A stretch of DNA of 25,471 nucleotides from Savagea sp. (GTDB taxonomy: Bacteria; Bacillota; Bacilli; Bacillales_A; Planococcaceae), in contig JASLCF010000064.1 of assembly GCA_030146155.1 (NCBI GenBank), forward strand, positions 1 through 25,471, read 5' to 3'. Made by a program: the position numbers and the translations under genes. Within the stretch, counting starts at the first letter, position 1; each line of letters begins with the position of its first letter. Positions 14,667-22,982 of the stretch are shown one piece after another. A model generated the notes under the pieces. It was not told the DNA's origin and made no database searches. It saw only the letters and a list, made by a program, of their open reading frames with translations.

Positions 14667-16034
14667 CTAAAAGATTTGACGAAGTGCATCCTGAACAGTT
14701 TCCACACCAATCACTTGGACACCTTTAGGGATATCCCAACCACCAATATTGGAAGCGGGGAGGAATACACGAGTAAAACCTAATTTCGCTGCTTCCGTTA
14801 CACGTTGTTCGATCCTAGAAACACGACGTACTTCGCCGGTTAACCCTACTTCCCCAATAAAACAATCTGTCAATCCTACTGGTTGTTCTTTGTAACTCGA
14901 GACGATGCTTGCAATTACTGCTAAATCAATAGCAGGTTCATCCAACTTCACGCCGCCAGTCACTTTAATATAGGCATCCTGAGCTTGTAAAAGCATACCC
15001 ATTCTCTTTTCTAAAACGGCCATCAACAAAGAAATACGGTTTTGATCAACTCCTGTAGCCATCCTTTTGGGGTAATTGAAACTAGAAGGCGTAACGAGTG
15101 CTTGCACTTCAACTAAAATCGGACGCGTTCCTTCCATAGAAGCTACTACTGTAGATCCTGCCCCACTTTTTGCACGTTCACTTAAAAATAATTCTGAAGG
15201 ATTCAACACTTCTTTTAAGCCTGCCTGTACCATTTCAAAAATAGCTAATTCATTTGTTGAACCAAACCTGTTTTTTACACTTCTTAAAATACGGTAGGAA
15301 TGGTGACGATCTCCTTCGAAGTAAAGTACAGTATCTACCATATGTTCAAGTAGACGTGGTCCTGCAATCTGCCCCTCTTTTGTTACATGACCTACAATAA
15401 ATATAGCGATGTTTTCAGTTTTTGCGATACGCATTAATTCAGAAGTACACTCTCTGACTTGAGATACACTCCCCGGTGCACTTGTGATTTCTGGGTGGTA
15501 CACGGTTTGAATGGAGTCAACCACTACAAATTCCGGTTTGACTTGATGAACGGTTTCATGAATTTGAGATAAATTGGTTTCAGCATAAATAAATAATTCA
15601 TCCGAGGTCACTTGTAGACGTTCAGCACGTAATTTTGTTTGGCGAATGGATTCCTCCCCAGAGATATAAAGTACTCTCTCTTTTTTATTCGCTAGTATTG
15701 AAGCTACTTGCATCAAGATAGTGGATTTACCGATGCCTGGATCTCCACCGATTAAAATTAATGACCCAGGGACAATTCCGCCCCCTAATACCCGGTCTAA
15801 TTCAGCCAAATCTGTTAAAACACGAGGTTCTTCAACCGTCTCAACCTGACTAATCGGCACTGCTTTTTGATTTGTGACTGTTGTATGTTGAAAAGCCCCT
15901 TTTGGACCTTTGGTGACAATAGACACTTCTTCGTCCATTGTATTCCACTCTCCACACCCCGGACATCTCCCCATCCATTTTGGTGATTCATATCCACAAT
16001 CCCTACACATGAACTTTGTTTTTTTCTTGGCCAT
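14667..16034 (-). CDS. radA: DNA repair protein RadA (Sms)
   Basis: RadA is a hexameric DnaB-like branch-migration helicase that helps process recombination intermediates. The 455 residues show an N-terminal C4 zinc finger (C10, C13, C24, C27 in MCRDCGYESPKWMGRCPGCG) and a RecA-type ATPase with Walker A GGDPGIGKST. The RadA-specific KNRFG motif (SVKNRFGSTNE) and a C-terminal Lon-protease-like domain (SGAGSTVVASMEGTRPILVE and the DLAVIASIVSSYK segment) follow. The ATG at 16034 has AAGGAGATC upstream. It lies 67 nt after clpC but behind a strong terminator; the usual neighbour disA is absent downstream. Confidence 0.97.
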   Translation of the reverse strand: MAKKKTKFMCRDCGYESPKWMGRCPGCGEWNTMDEEVSIVTKGPKGAFQHTTVTNQKAVPISQVETVEEPRVLTDLAELDRVLGGGIVPGSLILIGGDPGIGKSTILMQVASILANKKERVLYISGEESIRQTKLRAERLQVTSDELFIYAETNLSQIHETVHQVKPEFVVVDSIQTVYHPEITSAPGSVSQVRECTSELMRIAKTENIAIFIVGHVTKEGQIAGPRLLEHMVDTVLYFEGDRHHSYRILRSVKNRFGSTNELAIFEMVQAGLKEVLNPSELFLSERAKSGAGSTVVASMEGTRPILVEVQALVTPSSFNYPKRMATGVDQNRISLLMAVLEKRMGMLLQAQDAYIKVTGGVKLDEPAIDLAVIASIVSSYKEQPVGLTDCFIGEVGLTGEVRRVSRIEQRVTEAAKLGFTRVFLPASNIGGWDIPKGVQVIGVETVQDALRQIF

Positions 16035-16056
16035 ACATGATCTCCTTATTCATGGG

Positions 16057-16094
16057 AAAAAGGATAGTTCAAATCAGTGATTTAAACTATCCTT
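16057..16094 (-). terminator. Strong terminator between clpC and radA
   Basis: On the minus strand a 16-bp stem (16094-16079 with 16075-16060, one G-U pair) has a 3-nt loop and is followed by a run of U residues (UUU after the closing UU). It starts 7 nt beyond the clpC stop. Only about 22 nt remain before the radA start. Confidence 0.88.
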
Positions 16095-16100
16095 ACCTCA

Positions 16101-18551
16101 TTATTTTATTGTTGTTTCTTGTAAGTGGTCTACTACGAATGCATCTTCTCGATAATCTACAGTTACTTTACTGCCAGGTTGCAAGGTCCCTTTTAATAGT
16201 TCTTCAGAAAGCGTATCTTCTATATGCTTTTGAATAGCTCTTCTTAATGGTCTAGCACCATAATCAGGATCGTAACCCACTTTAGCCACTTGGTCTTTCG
16301 CAGCATCTGTAATCGTAAGTGTAATTTCTTGTTCTGCTAAGCGTTTCGATAGTTGATCCGCCATCAATGTCACAATCGAACGTAATTGCTCTTTATCTAA
16401 AGCGTGGAAGACAATCATTTCATCAATACGGTTCAGGAATTCTGGACGGAATGCCTTTTTCAGTGATGAAAGCATAGTGTCTTTCATTGCCTTATAGTCT
16501 GATTCTTTCGTGTCTTGTAAATTGAATCCTACATAACGATTATCTTTTAATGCTGTCGCTCCAACGTTTGAAGTCATGATAATCACTGTGTTTCTAAAAT
16601 CAACCGTTCTGCCCTTCGAATCGGTTAGACGACCATCATCCAATACTTGAAGTAACATATTGAATACATCGGGATGTGCTTTTTCAATCTCATCTAAGAG
16701 AATAACTGAATAAGGTTTTCTACGAACAGCTTCTGTTAATTGTCCACCTTCGTCATAACCAACATAACCAGGAGGTGAACCTACGAGACGACTCGTCGTA
16801 TGCTTTTCCATATATTCACTCATATCAATACGAATCATCGCATCTTCATCGCCAAACATCGATTCAGCTAAAGCACGAGCTAATTCGGTCTTTCCTACCC
16901 CTGTTGGTCCTAAGAAAATAAACGAGCCTATTGGACGACTTGGGTCCTTCAATCCCGCTCTTGCACGACGGATCGCTTTAGAAACAGCAACGACTGCCTC
17001 GGATTGTCCCACCACTCGTTCGTGTAATAATTCTTCCATATTCAATAGTTTAACAGTTTCAGTTTCAGCAATTCGGGAGACCGGTACGCCCGTCCAGATT
17101 GCAACAACTTCTGCGATATCATTAACGGTCACTTCCGCTTCTTGTTTACCTTGCTGTTGTTTCCAATCTTCTTTTTTCTGTTTCAATTGCTCAATTAACT
17201 GTTGCTCTTGATCTCTAAAAGAAGCCGCTTTTTCAAATTCTTGCCCTTGAACAGCTGCATTTTTTTCAGAACGAACAGATTCTAATTGCTCTTCTAATTC
17301 CTTTAGATTTGGAGGAGTAGTATGAGATCGTAAACGCACCTTTGCTCCTGCTTCATCGATTAAGTCAATCGCTTTGTCAGGTAAGAATCGGTCTGAAATA
17401 TAACGATCACTCATCTTCGCTGCTGCTTCTACTGCTTCATCAGAAATTTTCACTCGATGGTGAGCTTCATAACGATCGCGGAGTCCATAAATAATTTGAA
17501 TAGTTTCTTCGACTGTCGGCTCGTCAACTTGTACAGGTTGGAAACGACGCTCTAAAGCCGCATCTTTTTCAATATATTTACGATATTCATCAAGTGTAGT
17601 AGCACCGATGACTTGTAATTCACCGCGAGAAAGTGCTGGCTTCAATATATTAGAAGCATCAATTGCGCCTTCTGCTCCTCCTGCACCAATTAACGTGTGT
17701 AATTCATCAATAAATAAGATGACATTATCTGCTTGACGAATTTCTTCCATTACTTTTTTCATCCGGTCTTCAAATTCACCGCGATATTTAGTTCCCGCGA
17801 CCACGGTACCCATGTCTAACACCATGACACGTTTACCTTTTAAAATATCAGGTACTTCGTTCGCAACAATTTGTTGCGCAAGCCCTTCTGCTATAGCAGT
17901 TTTACCCACACCAGGTTCACCAATTAAAACTGGGTTATTCTTCATACGGCGCGATAATACTTCGATGACACGCGTAATTTCTTTTGAACGACCAATCACA
18001 GGATCCAACGTCCCTTGTTTGGCAATGACCGTTAAATCTCTCGCTAGACTATCTAGTGTAGGTGTTGTTTTAGAAGCTTCTCCACTTTGTGCTTGCTTAC
18101 TATTTGGTGATTGATTAGCCCCTAACAACGATAACACTTTGTGACGCAAGACTTGCGTAGTTAATTCTTTACTTTTCAACACACGTGCTGCTACGCCTTC
18201 ACCTTCTCGGACAAGCGCAAGTAAGATATGTTCTGTTCCTACATAAGAATGATTTAATTTTCTTGACTCATCTACAGCCAATTCGATTACTTTTTTGGCA
18301 CGAGGCGTGTAATAAACAACTGCCCCGACTTCCTTTTCACCTGGAGGTACAATTTCCTCAACAGCTGTCACTAATGCTTGTGGGTCATCTGTTAATTCTC
18401 GCAATGCTCTCGCTGCGATACCATCTTTTTCTTTGATTAAACCCAAAAGAATATGTTCTGTACCGATTGCTTCATGCTGGAGACGAATCGCTTCTTCTTG
18501 AGCCAACTGTAATACTTTTTGTGCTCTTTGTGTAAATCGATTAAACATCAT
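16101..18551 (-). CDS. clpC: AAA+ unfoldase ClpC
   Basis: ClpC is the Hsp100 unfoldase that feeds proteins, including phospho-arginine-tagged ones, into ClpP. The 816 residues have two N-terminal Clp repeats (from MMFNRFTQRAQKVLQLAQEE, then the TEHILLALVREGEGVA copy). The D1 AAA module carries GEPGVGKTAIAEG and VILFIDELHTLIG. A UVR-type coiled coil in the middle domain (EFEKAASFRDQEQQL) binds McsA-like adaptors. D2 carries GPTGVGKTELARALAE and VILLDEIEKAHPDVFN. The VGF tripeptide in RYVGFNLQ is the ClpP-docking loop. The ATG at 18551 follows a GGAGAGGA site. It is the last gene of the ctsR operon and also has its own CtsR-boxed promoter. Confidence 0.99.
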   Translation of the reverse strand: MMFNRFTQRAQKVLQLAQEEAIRLQHEAIGTEHILLGLIKEKDGIAARALRELTDDPQALVTAVEEIVPPGEKEVGAVVYYTPRAKKVIELAVDESRKLNHSYVGTEHILLALVREGEGVAARVLKSKELTTQVLRHKVLSLLGANQSPNSKQAQSGEASKTTPTLDSLARDLTVIAKQGTLDPVIGRSKEITRVIEVLSRRMKNNPVLIGEPGVGKTAIAEGLAQQIVANEVPDILKGKRVMVLDMGTVVAGTKYRGEFEDRMKKVMEEIRQADNVILFIDELHTLIGAGGAEGAIDASNILKPALSRGELQVIGATTLDEYRKYIEKDAALERRFQPVQVDEPTVEETIQIIYGLRDRYEAHHRVKISDEAVEAAAKMSDRYISDRFLPDKAIDLIDEAGAKVRLRSHTTPPNLKELEEQLESVRSEKNAAVQGQEFEKAASFRDQEQQLIEQLKQKKEDWKQQQGKQEAEVTVNDIAEVVAIWTGVPVSRIAETETVKLLNMEELLHERVVGQSEAVVAVSKAIRRARAGLKDPSRPIGSFIFLGPTGVGKTELARALAESMFGDEDAMIRIDMSEYMEKHTTSRLVGSPPGYVGYDEGGQLTEAVRRKPYSVILLDEIEKAHPDVFNMLLQVLDDGRLTDSKGRTVDFRNTVIIMTSNVGATALKDNRYVGFNLQDTKESDYKAMKDTMLSSLKKAFRPEFLNRIDEMIVFHALDKEQLRSIVTLMADQLSKRLAEQEITLTITDAAKDQVAKVGYDPDYGARPLRRAIQKHIEDTLSEELLKGTLQPGSKVTVDYREDAFVVDHLQETTIK

Positions 18552-18568
18552 ATCTGTCCTCTCCTTTT

Positions 18569-18585
18569 CCTGACCTTATTTGACC
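18569..18585 (-). promoter_or_regulatory. CtsR operator in front of clpC
   Basis: GGTCAAA-TAA-GGTCAGG matches the CtsR direct-repeat consensus (A/G)GTCAAA-NAN-(A/G)GTCAAA with two mismatches, both at the end of the second half. It lies 9 nt downstream of a TATAAT box, so bound CtsR would cover the start site. Confidence 0.7.
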
Positions 18586-18594
18586 TTTATAAAA

Positions 18595-18622
18595 ATTATA
18601 ACTTTTTTTTATTATTTTACAA
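18595..18622 (-). promoter_or_regulatory. SigA promoter for clpC
   Basis: TTGTAA (18622-18617), a 16-nt spacer and TATAAT (18600-18595) lie in the 80-nt mcsB-clpC gap, directly before the CtsR-like repeat. clpC can therefore be transcribed apart from ctsR-mcsA-mcsB. Confidence 0.6.
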
Positions 18623-18631
18623 TCTTTATGC

Positions 18632-19684
18632 TTACTCTTGTGGCTTCATTTGCAACCGCTCACGAAACAGTTGAGCTCTGAATACATCGCGCTCCTCTGC
18701 GGATAATTCTTCTTTAGCATATTGTTGCAGAAAAGCTGGCTGCATAAAAATCATGAGTTCATTTAAAATAGACATATCTACATTTTGTATGAAACCAATA
18801 TCTATTCCCAATCGAACATCTGACAAACATTTTGCTGCCTCGGCTGATGGGAGCAAACGTGCATGGGTAATCACACCGAGTGAACGGAATAATTTATCTT
18901 CCAAAGGCAATTTGGATTTTTGCATGAGCAATTCTCTACTTCTTCGTTCATGAGCAATTAAACGCATTACAATTTGCTTCAACTCGGATAATATTTCATG
19001 TTCGGTTTTTCCAAGTGTTAATTGATTCGAAATTTGATAGATACTTCCTGGCGCTTCAGAACCTTCGCCATAACTCCCTCTGACGACCATCCCAAGCCGC
19101 GATATTGCTGGAACAATTCGCTCAATTTGGCGCATCATGGTTAATGCTGGCAAGTGCATCATAACGGAAGCCCTCATACCTGTTCCAGTATTCGAGGGAC
19201 AACTCGTTAAATAACCAAATTGCCGATCAAATGCATAAGCTAACGACTGTTCAATCACATCATCTATTTGACTCGCCTGTTCATAAGCTGCTTCAAGTTG
19301 CATACCTGGATGCATACACTGGATTCGTATATGGTCCTCTTCATTGATCAAGAGACTGACTTGTTCATCCTCACTGATTACAGCCGAGCCTATTTCATCT
19401 TTATTCGCTAACTCTTGGCTAATCATATGCTTTTCGACGAGAACCTGGCGTTCTAACGGTGATAAATCACTCATCTTAATCCACTCTAGTTGTAAGGGTT
19501 CGACAGCGCGTTGGACTTGTTCTGTGACAAGCTTTGCTTCTTCCTTCGAAAAAAGAGTTGGAAATCGAAAATCGCGACTGTTTCTCGCTAATCGAATACG
19601 TGTTGATAAAACAATATCCGACTGTTCACCTTGGCTAGACATCCAATGAGTTGATGCTTCATTAATGAATTTTTCAATCGACAT
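18632..19684 (-). CDS. mcsB: Protein-arginine kinase McsB
   Basis: McsB phosphorylates arginine residues of proteins such as CtsR, marking them for ClpC-ClpP. The 350 residues carry the phosphagen-kinase-like catalytic domain: LSTRIRLARN (about 26-35), the SCPSNTGTGMRAS segment with the conserved cysteine, and RGSYGEGSEAPGSIYQISNQ. The C-terminal domain keeps RDVFRA (about 332-337), the RDXXRA phospho-arginine-binding motif that allosterically activates the kinase. I prefer the ATG at 19684 (MSIEKF): GGGGGAG lies 9 nt upstream, but too close to the ATG at 19693. It overlaps mcsA by 11 nt, indicating coupled translation with its activator. Confidence 0.97.
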   Translation of the reverse strand: MSIEKFINEASTHWMSSQGEQSDIVLSTRIRLARNSRDFRFPTLFSKEEAKLVTEQVQRAVEPLQLEWIKMSDLSPLERQVLVEKHMISQELANKDEIGSAVISEDEQVSLLINEEDHIRIQCMHPGMQLEAAYEQASQIDDVIEQSLAYAFDRQFGYLTSCPSNTGTGMRASVMMHLPALTMMRQIERIVPAISRLGMVVRGSYGEGSEAPGSIYQISNQLTLGKTEHEILSELKQIVMRLIAHERRSRELLMQKSKLPLEDKLFRSLGVITHARLLPSAEAAKCLSDVRLGIDIGFIQNVDMSILNELMIFMQPAFLQQYAKEELSAEERDVFRAQLFRERLQMKPQE

Positions 19685-20216
19685 ATTCTGCATCTCCCCC
19701 GTCTCTTAATTGTCGCTCTAACCGATTGGCTTCATCGCGCAAATCTGCTGCATCTTCAAATCGTTCTTCCTGTACCGCCACCGTCATCTGCTCTCTAATT
19801 TCTTCTACTTTTTTCTCTAGTGCATAATGGGCATGGAAGTTAGAAGGTACCTTCCCTGTATGCTGAGCATGACCCGTGTGCAATTTATGAAAAACAGACG
19901 GTAAATACTCTCTAAAAGATGCATAACATTGGGGACAACCAAATTTTCCTACCTCTAAAAATTGATGGTAGGAAACACCACACGATGAACAATGGATACT
20001 AGATTGTTGGAATGGACGCACCTTGCTTACAGATTCTGGTTGACTGAACCAATTCGATAAAAATTGTTGAATGGTTAAAGGTTCGTAAGGCTCCTGCTTC
20101 CCTTCATACTGTTCAAAAGCACAACGTTCGCAAAAATGATGATTGATTTTTCCTTGTAATGTATCTTCTGTCATCAACACAGTTGCTTCTCGTGTATTAC
20201 ATTTTTCACAAAGCAT
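19674..20216 (-). CDS. mcsA: McsA, zinc-finger activator of McsB
   Basis: McsA activates the arginine kinase McsB and tunes CtsR. The 180-residue protein has four CXXC pairs: C3-C6 (MLCEKCN), CERC (about 29-32), CSSC and CPQC, consistent with two treble-clef-like zinc sites. A C-terminal UVR coiled-coil motif follows (EEIREQMTVAVQEERFEDAA, DLRDEANRLERQL), of the type that binds ClpC or McsB. The ATG at 20216 has AAGGGGTG 4-5 nt upstream, and the gene lies 11 nt after ctsR. The last 11 nt are shared with mcsB. Confidence 0.96.
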   Translation of the reverse strand: MLCEKCNTREATVLMTEDTLQGKINHHFCERCAFEQYEGKQEPYEPLTIQQFLSNWFSQPESVSKVRPFQQSSIHCSSCGVSYHQFLEVGKFGCPQCYASFREYLPSVFHKLHTGHAQHTGKVPSNFHAHYALEKKVEEIREQMTVAVQEERFEDAADLRDEANRLERQLRDGGDAEYVD

Positions 20217-20227
20217 AGTGTCACCCC

Positions 20228-20695
20228 TTATTTCTTGTCATAAAGTAAGACATTTAACATGGCATCGAGAATAGACGCCCGCAAATGATCTCTCTCAGGT
20301 ATTGGATAAGCTAAAACGTCACGCTCTACTGCAGCTAACATTAATTCTGCTTCACGTGTCGTAATCATTTCTTCTTTTAAAAGCATATAAACTACATCTT
20401 CTGCCATTTGATAAGAAGCACCTGTTTGAATTTGTGCGGTTGCATGATCTAAAACCGCTTTTTTTGAATTTAACTCGATTTGATATATGCGAATATAGCC
20501 GCCTCCACCTCGCTTCGATTCAACAGCGTAGCCTCTTTCTACTGTAAAACGGGTGTTGATGACATAGTTAATTTGGCTCGGCACACATTGAAATTTCTCA
20601 GCCACTTCATTTCTTTTGATTTCAATAGTCCCTTCTTGATTTTTTTCTAAAATGGATTTTAAATAATGTTCGATGATATCCGTCGTATTCTTCAA
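20228..20695 (-). CDS. ctsR: Class III heat-shock repressor CtsR
   Basis: CtsR represses clp genes and senses heat through its DNA-binding wing. The 155 residues (from TTG 20695) include the winged helix-turn-helix (IKRNEVAEKFQCVPSQINYV and INTRFTVERGY) and the tetraglycine wing SKRGGGGYIRI, the intrinsic thermosensor. The C-terminal part (AEDVVYMLLKEEMITTREAE) is the McsB/ClpC-targeted domain. Start choice: the GTG at 20704 overlaps the AGGTGA ribosome-binding sequence. GTG 20698 and TTG 20695 are both possible; the TTG has an 8-nt spacing and gives an N-terminus (MKNTTDIIEHYL) aligning with B. subtilis CtsR. It is the first gene of an autoregulated operon. Confidence 0.96.
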   Translation of the reverse strand: MKNTTDIIEHYLKSILEKNQEGTIEIKRNEVAEKFQCVPSQINYVINTRFTVERGYAVESKRGGGGYIRIYQIELNSKKAVLDHATAQIQTGASYQMAEDVVYMLLKEEMITTREAELMLAAVERDVLAYPIPERDHLRASILDAMLNVLLYDKK

Positions 20696-20723
20696 CACGC
20701 TCACCTGCCTTTCTTCCGCTGAC

Positions 20724-20740
20724 TTTGACTATCTTTGACT
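20724..20740 (-). promoter_or_regulatory. CtsR operator of the ctsR operon
   Basis: AGTCAAA-GAT-AGTCAAA is a perfect match to the CtsR tandem heptamer consensus with its NAN spacer. It lies 2 nt below the -10 box, so CtsR would block transcription of its own operon. Confidence 0.93.
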
Positions 20741-20742
20741 TT

Positions 20743-20772
20743 ATTATACCGAAAAAGAAATCAATCCTTCAA
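20743..20772 (-). promoter_or_regulatory. SigA promoter of the ctsR operon
   Basis: TTGAAG (20772-20767), an 18-nt spacer and TATAAT (20748-20743) lie immediately upstream of the CtsR operator. Confidence 0.8.
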
Positions 20773-20793
20773 GCAATATGCAAACGAGTATTT

Positions 20794-20838
20794 AAAAATA
20801 CGCCAAACCTCTCTTGTTAGAAGTTTGACGTATTTTTT
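20794..20838. terminator. Bidirectional terminator between the 568-571-aa gene and ctsR
   Basis: On the minus strand the arms AATACGTCAAAC and GTTTGGCGTATT (12 bp, one G-U) enclose a 14-nt loop, with A-runs before and T-runs after on both strands. The stop codon of the upstream membrane-protein gene (20839-20837) is at its edge. Confidence 0.88.
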
Positions 20839-22552
20839 ACTGAATCAGTGTAATAGGTAGTAAACCATCACCCGTATTTCCGTATTCGATAGATAGTTCA
20901 TCTCCTTTTTCAATGAAGACAACTGTTGGATCTAGTTCTGTAGAAACTAAATAACTCTTACCGTCCGTTGCTAAAATATAAATTAAAGTAAACTCAGTAT
21001 GAGCTTCTTTATATACACGCTCAACAGTAATGACTGCTTTTTCAATTTCAGCATTTGCTGCTGCATCTACTGTACTTCCACCTCTTTGTAAAGCTGTTTT
21101 ATATAACTTCAAAGCTTCTTTTGGTGAATTTGCATACACTGAGATTTCAGGGTTTGCTGCAGACACAATGAAATAGTTTTGTAAAAAGCCATTGGAGTCT
21201 AAAACGGGTGTTAACCAACTTGCTTCGCCAAAGAAATTATACAGAACAGGCATCTCGCCTCCCCATCTCTTTTCAATAAATTTCTTCTCAATAATTTGCA
21301 GGGCACCCTCTGAATCCATGTAAGATTCTTCTAAATTACCTGTATAGTAAGTAGCTTCACCTGTACGAGCATCTGTTAACGCATAGCCTAACATGGAGTC
21401 TACTTCTTCTTTAGGGCTAGTGAAGTCTGTAAAATAAAACATTTGTCCATTTTCATCAAATACTGGATTTACGCTTGCTTCAGTTCCTTCATCCGAAGGT
21501 ATTTTCACATCTTTTTTACCAAATAAAGAGTTCCAAAAACCATGTACATACTTCCCGTAGTAACTATTTTGAAGACTCACTGCTTCTGGTGACACTGCAC
21601 CATCAATAAACGCAGGAATATCTTTTAATTCAAATTTTTGCGTTTGACCCGTCTGTGTATCAACCATTACAATACCTTCGACATCAAACCCATTACGAGC
21701 ACTAATGAAAGAACCGTATGAACGAATGTAGAATGGTTTACCGTCATCGTCTACCTCAAGCTGAGCATCTCCGTAGTAAATCAGATTTGGGTAATCCATA
21801 CGCATGTGACGCTCCACTTGTTTATGAAAATAAGAAGAAGGTGTATAACTCATTTCTTCTTTCACAAATCGTGGGTTATCTGCTGAATCTGTTGCACTCA
21901 TCGTAAAATAACCAGGTACAGTCTTTCCATTAAACCATTTAAACAAACCAGAAAATTCAACGGGGGCAATATAGACATATTCACCTTTGACCTTTTGAAT
22001 TTGTAAATGTCCTAACTCATAATAACTTGTATTCGGGACTTGCCCAAACGCTTTTTTCATTTTATTACGGACAAACTGCGGAGGAACACTTGCAGGTTTT
22101 TTTGTTTCATCAAATGGTTTAATTTCTACTTCTTCTGTCATTTCAACAGCAGCAAATTTATCATTTGCGTTCCAGATAGGAGCAGAAAAAAGATAAATTG
22201 AAAAGACGAGGGCACCTAACGCCACTAAACCCTTTAGTTTCCCTTCAATTCCTCCAGCTAAAGAGGCACCTATCGCACTGAATAGAAGAACAGGTACAAC
22301 TAATAAACTCAAATTTCTATCAAAGTTAGTTGCATAATAAACAACGAATATAATGACTGAAAATAGTATACCCAAGCTTATGAATAAACCGAGAGATGAC
22401 GTTTTCCCTTCCTTTACTTTTCGAGAGTCTCCCTCTTGATCTTGTTGAATCTCTGTTACTTTTCTCTTTACCTTATTTTTAACCATAAATGGAGTAATTA
22501 ATACACTCATTACAAAGCCTACAATTACCGCAAATAAAATTAATTGTGTCAT
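20837..22552 (-). CDS. Membrane protein with large extracytoplasmic domain, unknown function
   Basis: I do not recognise this 571-residue protein. It has a transmembrane helix at about residues 2-24, then a charged cytoplasmic stretch (KNKVKRKVTEIQQDQEGDSR, then KVKEGK). Three more helices follow at about 53-74, 80-100 and 105-124. The remaining ~445 residues have no further hydrophobic helix, and the positive-inside rule places them outside the membrane. That domain contains no cysteine and is rich in aromatic and acidic residues, with segments such as YYGKYVHGFWNSLFG and PNLIYYGDAQLEVDDDGKP. No catalytic motif is apparent. The ATG at 22552 has AGAGGAGTGA about 7 nt upstream. It is separated by terminators from both neighbours, so it is probably monocistronic. 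Confidence 0.85.
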   Translation of the reverse strand: MTQLILFAVIVGFVMSVLITPFMVKNKVKRKVTEIQQDQEGDSRKVKEGKTSSLGLFISLGILFSVIIFVVYYATNFDRNLSLLVVPVLLFSAIGASLAGGIEGKLKGLVALGALVFSIYLFSAPIWNANDKFAAVEMTEEVEIKPFDETKKPASVPPQFVRNKMKKAFGQVPNTSYYELGHLQIQKVKGEYVYIAPVEFSGLFKWFNGKTVPGYFTMSATDSADNPRFVKEEMSYTPSSYFHKQVERHMRMDYPNLIYYGDAQLEVDDDGKPFYIRSYGSFISARNGFDVEGIVMVDTQTGQTQKFELKDIPAFIDGAVSPEAVSLQNSYYGKYVHGFWNSLFGKKDVKIPSDEGTEASVNPVFDENGQMFYFTDFTSPKEEVDSMLGYALTDARTGEATYYTGNLEESYMDSEGALQIIEKKFIEKRWGGEMPVLYNFFGEASWLTPVLDSNGFLQNYFIVSAANPEISVYANSPKEALKLYKTALQRGGSTVDAAANAEIEKAVITVERVYKEAHTEFTLIYILATDGKSYLVSTELDPTVVFIEKGDELSIEYGNTGDGLLPITLIQ

Positions 22553-22622
22553 TCTTTACTCACTCCTCTTAATCTTGTTCTTCATTTACGTATCTATCTT
22601 TAAATTAGTTTCATTTTTTTTT

Positions 22623-22656
22623 AAAAAAGTAGTCCCTTTTTTAAAAGAGACTACTT
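22623..22656 (-). terminator. Terminator after the small membrane-protein gene
   Basis: The arms AAGTAGTCTCTTTT and AAAAGGGACTACTT (14 bp, one G-U pair) on the minus strand are followed by a U-run. It lies 7 nt beyond the stop at 22664. The 71 nt from there to the ATG at 22552 must hold the next gene's promoter; I see no convincing one. Confidence 0.85.
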
Positions 22657-22663
22657 CATCCAT

Positions 22664-22867
22664 TTATTTCTTTTCATCTTCATCATAAATGTTTTTTTCA
22701 TTTTTAGGGAATAAAAAGTAAGCGAGTATCGCACTTAAAATCATTGCCCCAATCGTAATCCACATTCTTGTTGTAGGCGGTACTTCTTGGTGGTCCTTAC
22801 TCAACATATACCAACTAAAGGAGCCTACAATAAAGACGATCGGTAAAATAAACATAAATATACGCAA
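22664..22867 (-). CDS. Small two-helix membrane protein, unknown function
   Basis: This is a short hydrophobic protein with two transmembrane helices (FMFILPIVFIVGSFSWYML and MWITIGAMILSAILAYFLF). A ~15-residue extracytoplasmic or cytoplasmic loop containing EVPPTTR joins them, and the charged tail reads NEKNIYDEDEKK. I chose TTG 22867 (67 residues) because GGAAGTG lies 8 nt before it; TTG 22882 and GTG 22876 are in frame too, so the start is uncertain. It has its own terminator and is transcribed away from the DUF393 gene. I do not recognise the family. Its helices suggest an accessory membrane protein, but no function can be given. Confidence 0.72.
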   Translation of the reverse strand: MRIFMFILPIVFIVGSFSWYMLSKDHQEVPPTTRMWITIGAMILSAILAYFLFPKNEKNIYDEDEKK

Positions 22868-22929
22868 CTTGTCCACTTCCAATTCTTATGTTTTCTCTTC
22901 TTGTAGTTTACCACATAGAAGAGACTTCA

Positions 22930-22958
22930 TTATGAATTGAATCTGTCTATGCTAAACT
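22930..22958 (+). promoter_or_regulatory. Possible extended -10 promoter for the DUF393 gene
   Basis: TTATGA, a 17-nt spacer and TGC-TAAACT (22950-22958) precede the ribosome-binding site at 22968-22974. The -35 is weak. The opposite strand of the same divergent gap also has a TGG-TAAACT sequence, possibly for the small membrane-protein gene. Confidence 0.3.
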
Positions 22959-22982
22959 AAAAGAAAAGAGGTGGAAATTGAC

